Source of the DNA: Streptomyces cinnabarinus
GTDB lineage: Bacteria > Actinomycetota > Actinomycetes > Streptomycetales > Streptomycetaceae
Direction: 5' to 3'
Assembly (NCBI RefSeq): GCF_027270315.1
Contig: NZ_CP114413.1
Span: 6,200,001 to 6,264,000, forward strand
Length of the DNA: 64,000 bases
This document shows positions 62,271-64,000 of this stretch, one piece after another. Both the position numbers and the translations under genes were made by a program. Position 1 is the stretch's first letter, and each line of letters starts with the position of its first letter. A model generated the notes under the pieces. That model made no database searches and had not been told where the DNA came from. It was given only the letters and a program-made list of their open reading frames with translations.

Positions 62271-63976
62271 GCCGCCCCGGAGGCCACCCCGCCGAGGCCC
62301 GCCGCCTCACCCCGTACGAATACGCGTCCACGCACGGCCCCCGCGCCGGGGACCGGATCCGGCTCAGTGACTCCGGGCTGACCGTCCGCGTCGAGTCCGA
62401 CTCCCAGCGCTACGGCGACGAGTTCCTCGCCGGGTTCGGCAAGACCGCCCGCGACGGACTGCACCTCAAGGCCGCCGCCGTGCGGGAGACCTGTGACGTC
62501 GTCATCAGCAACGTCGTGGTGATCGACGCCGCGCTGGGGATCCGGAAGGTGTCCATCGGCATCCGGGAGGGCCGCATCTGCTCGGTCGGGCGGGCCGGGA
62601 ACCCGGACACCCTCGACGGGGTCGACGTCGTGGTCGGCACCGGCACCTCCATCGTGTCCGGCGAGGGGCTCATCGCCACCGCGGGCGCCGTGGACACCCA
62701 TGTGCACCTGCTCTCGCCGCGCATCATGGAGGCCTCGCTGGCCTCCGGGGTGACCACGGTCATCGGGCAGGAGTTCGGGCCGGTGTGGGGCGTCGGGGTC
62801 AACTCGCCCTGGGCGCTGAAGCACGCCTTCAACGCCTTCGACGCCTGGCCCGTCAACATCGGCTTCCTCGGCCGGGGTTCGTCCTCCGACGGCGCGCCCC
62901 TGGTGGAGGCCCTCGCCGAGGGCGGCGCCTCGGGGTTCAAGGTGCACGAGGACATGGGCGCCCACACCCGGGCGCTGGACACGGCGCTGCGGGTCGCCGA
63001 GGAGCACGACGTCCAGGTCGCCCTGCACAGCGACGGACTGAACGAGTGCCTCTCGGTCGAGGACACCCTGCGCGTCCTGGAGGGCCGCACCATCCACGCC
63101 TTCCACATCGAGGGCTGCGGCGGCGGACACGTCCCGAACGTGCTGAAGATGGCCGGAGTCCCGAACGTCATCGGCTCCTCCACCAACCCCACCCTGCCCT
63201 TCGGACGGGACGCGGTCGCCGAGCACTACGGCATGATCGTCTCCGTCCACGATCTGAAGACGGACCTGCCCGGCGACGCCGCCATGGCCCGGGACCGGAT
63301 CCGCGCCGGGACCATGGGCGCCGAGGACGTGCTGCACGACCTGGGCGCGATCGGCATCACCTCCTCCGACGCGCAGGGCATGGGACGCGCGGGCGAGACG
63401 GTCCGCCGTACCTTCGCCATGGCCGGGAAGATGAAGGCCGAGTTCGGGGCCCCGGAGGACCACGACAACGAGCGCGTCCTGCGCTACATGGCCAAGCTGA
63501 CCGTCAACCCGGCCATCGCCCACGGGCTCTCGCACGAGGTGGGGTCCCTGGAGGTCGGCAAACTGGCCGACATCGTGCTGTGGCGCCCCGAGTACTTCGG
63601 CGCCAAACCGCAGCTCGTCCTGAAGGCGGGCTTCCCGGCCTACGGCGTGGTCGGCGACCCCAACGCGGCCACCGACACCTGCGAACCGCTCGTCCTGGGC
63701 CCCCAGTTCGGCGCGTACGGCGCCACCCCGGCCGACCTCTCCGTCGCGTTCGTCGCACGGGCCGCCCTCGACCAGGGCAACGACACCATGCCCACCCGGC
63801 GCCGCCGGGTCGCCGTGCGCGGCACCCGCGGCATCGGACCGGCCGACCTGCGGCTCAACTCCCGTACCGGAGCGGTCGACGTCGACCAGCGCACGGGCCT
63901 GGTGACCCTGGACGGGGAGCCGATCGGCTCGGAACCGGCCGACTCCGTCGCCCTGAACCGCCTCTATTTCCTCTAG
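62267..63976 (+). CDS. ureC: Urease subunit alpha (divergent type)
   Basis: The catalytic subunit, hydrolysing urea to ammonia and CO2 with two nickel ions. Active-site residues are present: His145 and His147 (DTHVH), carbamylated Lys225, His254, His280 and Asp368, matching K. aerogenes residues 134, 136, 217, 246, 272 and 360. In the flap His328 (equivalent of 320) is kept, but the neighbouring Cys319 and His321 equivalents are Val327 and Asp329. This, with low similarity around the Gly-rich loop (GCGGGHVPN), marks it as a divergent second-type urease. 569 residues; accessory genes would be outside the window. Confidence 0.9.
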   Translation: MSRPGGHPAEARRLTPYEYASTHGPRAGDRIRLSDSGLTVRVESDSQRYGDEFLAGFGKTARDGLHLKAAAVRETCDVVISNVVVIDAALGIRKVSIGIREGRICSVGRAGNPDTLDGVDVVVGTGTSIVSGEGLIATAGAVDTHVHLLSPRIMEASLASGVTTVIGQEFGPVWGVGVNSPWALKHAFNAFDAWPVNIGFLGRGSSSDGAPLVEALAEGGASGFKVHEDMGAHTRALDTALRVAEEHDVQVALHSDGLNECLSVEDTLRVLEGRTIHAFHIEGCGGGHVPNVLKMAGVPNVIGSSTNPTLPFGRDAVAEHYGMIVSVHDLKTDLPGDAAMARDRIRAGTMGAEDVLHDLGAIGITSSDAQGMGRAGETVRRTFAMAGKMKAEFGAPEDHDNERVLRYMAKLTVNPAIAHGLSHEVGSLEVGKLADIVLWRPEYFGAKPQLVLKAGFPAYGVVGDPNAATDTCEPLVLGPQFGAYGATPADLSVAFVARAALDQGNDTMPTRRRRVAVRGTRGIGPADLRLNSRTGAVDVDQRTGLVTLDGEPIGSEPADSVALNRLYFL

Positions 63977-63985
63977 GACTTCGCC

Positions 63986-64000
63986 ATGACCTACCGCATG
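63986..64000 (+). CDS. Start of next gene (five codons only)
   Basis: ATG ACC TAC CGC ATG follows the urease alpha stop by nine bases, so the gene is almost certainly in the same operon. The MTYRM start resembles agmatine deiminases (which I recall next to such ureases in streptomycetes), but five residues prove nothing; a urease accessory protein is as likely. Confidence 0.4.

Overview
The window is a stretch of high-GC actinobacterial core chromosome, almost certainly Streptomyces. The evidence is strong third-position GC bias, many GTG starts, GTGA stop/start overlaps, and a conserved gene order: cysteine desulfurase, mnmA, MetE-like protein, ligA, GGDEF-EAL protein, gatC-gatA-gatB, ilvB-ilvN-ilvC, serA, leuB, ilvE. 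From memory this order matches the S. coelicolor ligA-gat-ilv region, and the order of the housekeeping genes also resembles the Mycobacterium iscS-trmU-ligA-gat-ilv-serA-leuB region. I found no tRNA, rRNA, CRISPR array, insertion sequence, prophage or replication origin. No gene-free stretch exceeds 300 bases. The longest (about 280 bases, before gatC) holds a large inverted-repeat element.

Layout. 1-6.4 kb: the last ATPase of a peptide ABC transporter, a TRIC-type channel, an MFS exporter divergent from an ArsR-type regulator, a hotdog thioesterase, a repeat-rich lipoprotein and a TetR regulator. 6.5-16 kb: two small membrane proteins, then tRNA thiolation genes (cysteine desulfurase, mnmA) and an amidase, hydrolase, DUF427 protein, LOG protein, SDR and MetE-like protein leading to ligA. 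16-22 kb: an RmdB-like c-di-GMP enzyme with a TTA (bldA) codon, then gatC-gatA-small ORF-gatB for Asn/Gln-tRNA amidation. 22-37.6 kb: methyltransferase, MMPL transporter with a GNAT protein, a large LuxR-family (LAL) regulator, PQQ sugar dehydrogenase, aldo-keto reductase, hydroxyacid dehydrogenase and a second GGDEF protein with a degenerate EAL domain. 37.6-43.1 kb: ilvB-ilvN-ilvC behind a leader-peptide attenuator, then serA. 43.1-50.2 kb: MFS/TetR pair and an apparently inserted ABC importer operon with a fused permease and a Zur-like box. 50.2-54.2 kb: PucR regulator divergent from the proline catabolic pair. 54.2-57.5 kb: small proteins, an AAC(2')-type acetyltransferase and a Tat-exported phosphatase. 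57.6-60 kb: leuB and ilvE, completing most of branched-chain amino acid synthesis together with ilvBNC. 60-64 kb: an NCS1 permease divergent from a second-type urease (fused gamma-beta, then alpha).

The least ordinary items are: the ABC importer (solute-binding protein, one fused DppB-DppC-like permease, two ATPases) with a Zur-like palindrome in its promoter; the single TTA codon of the window lying just after the GGDEF motif of the RmdB-like gene; a 178-base palindromic element ahead of gatC; the ilvB attenuator and a possible second short leader ORF before ilvE; and several operator palindromes between divergent regulator/target pairs.
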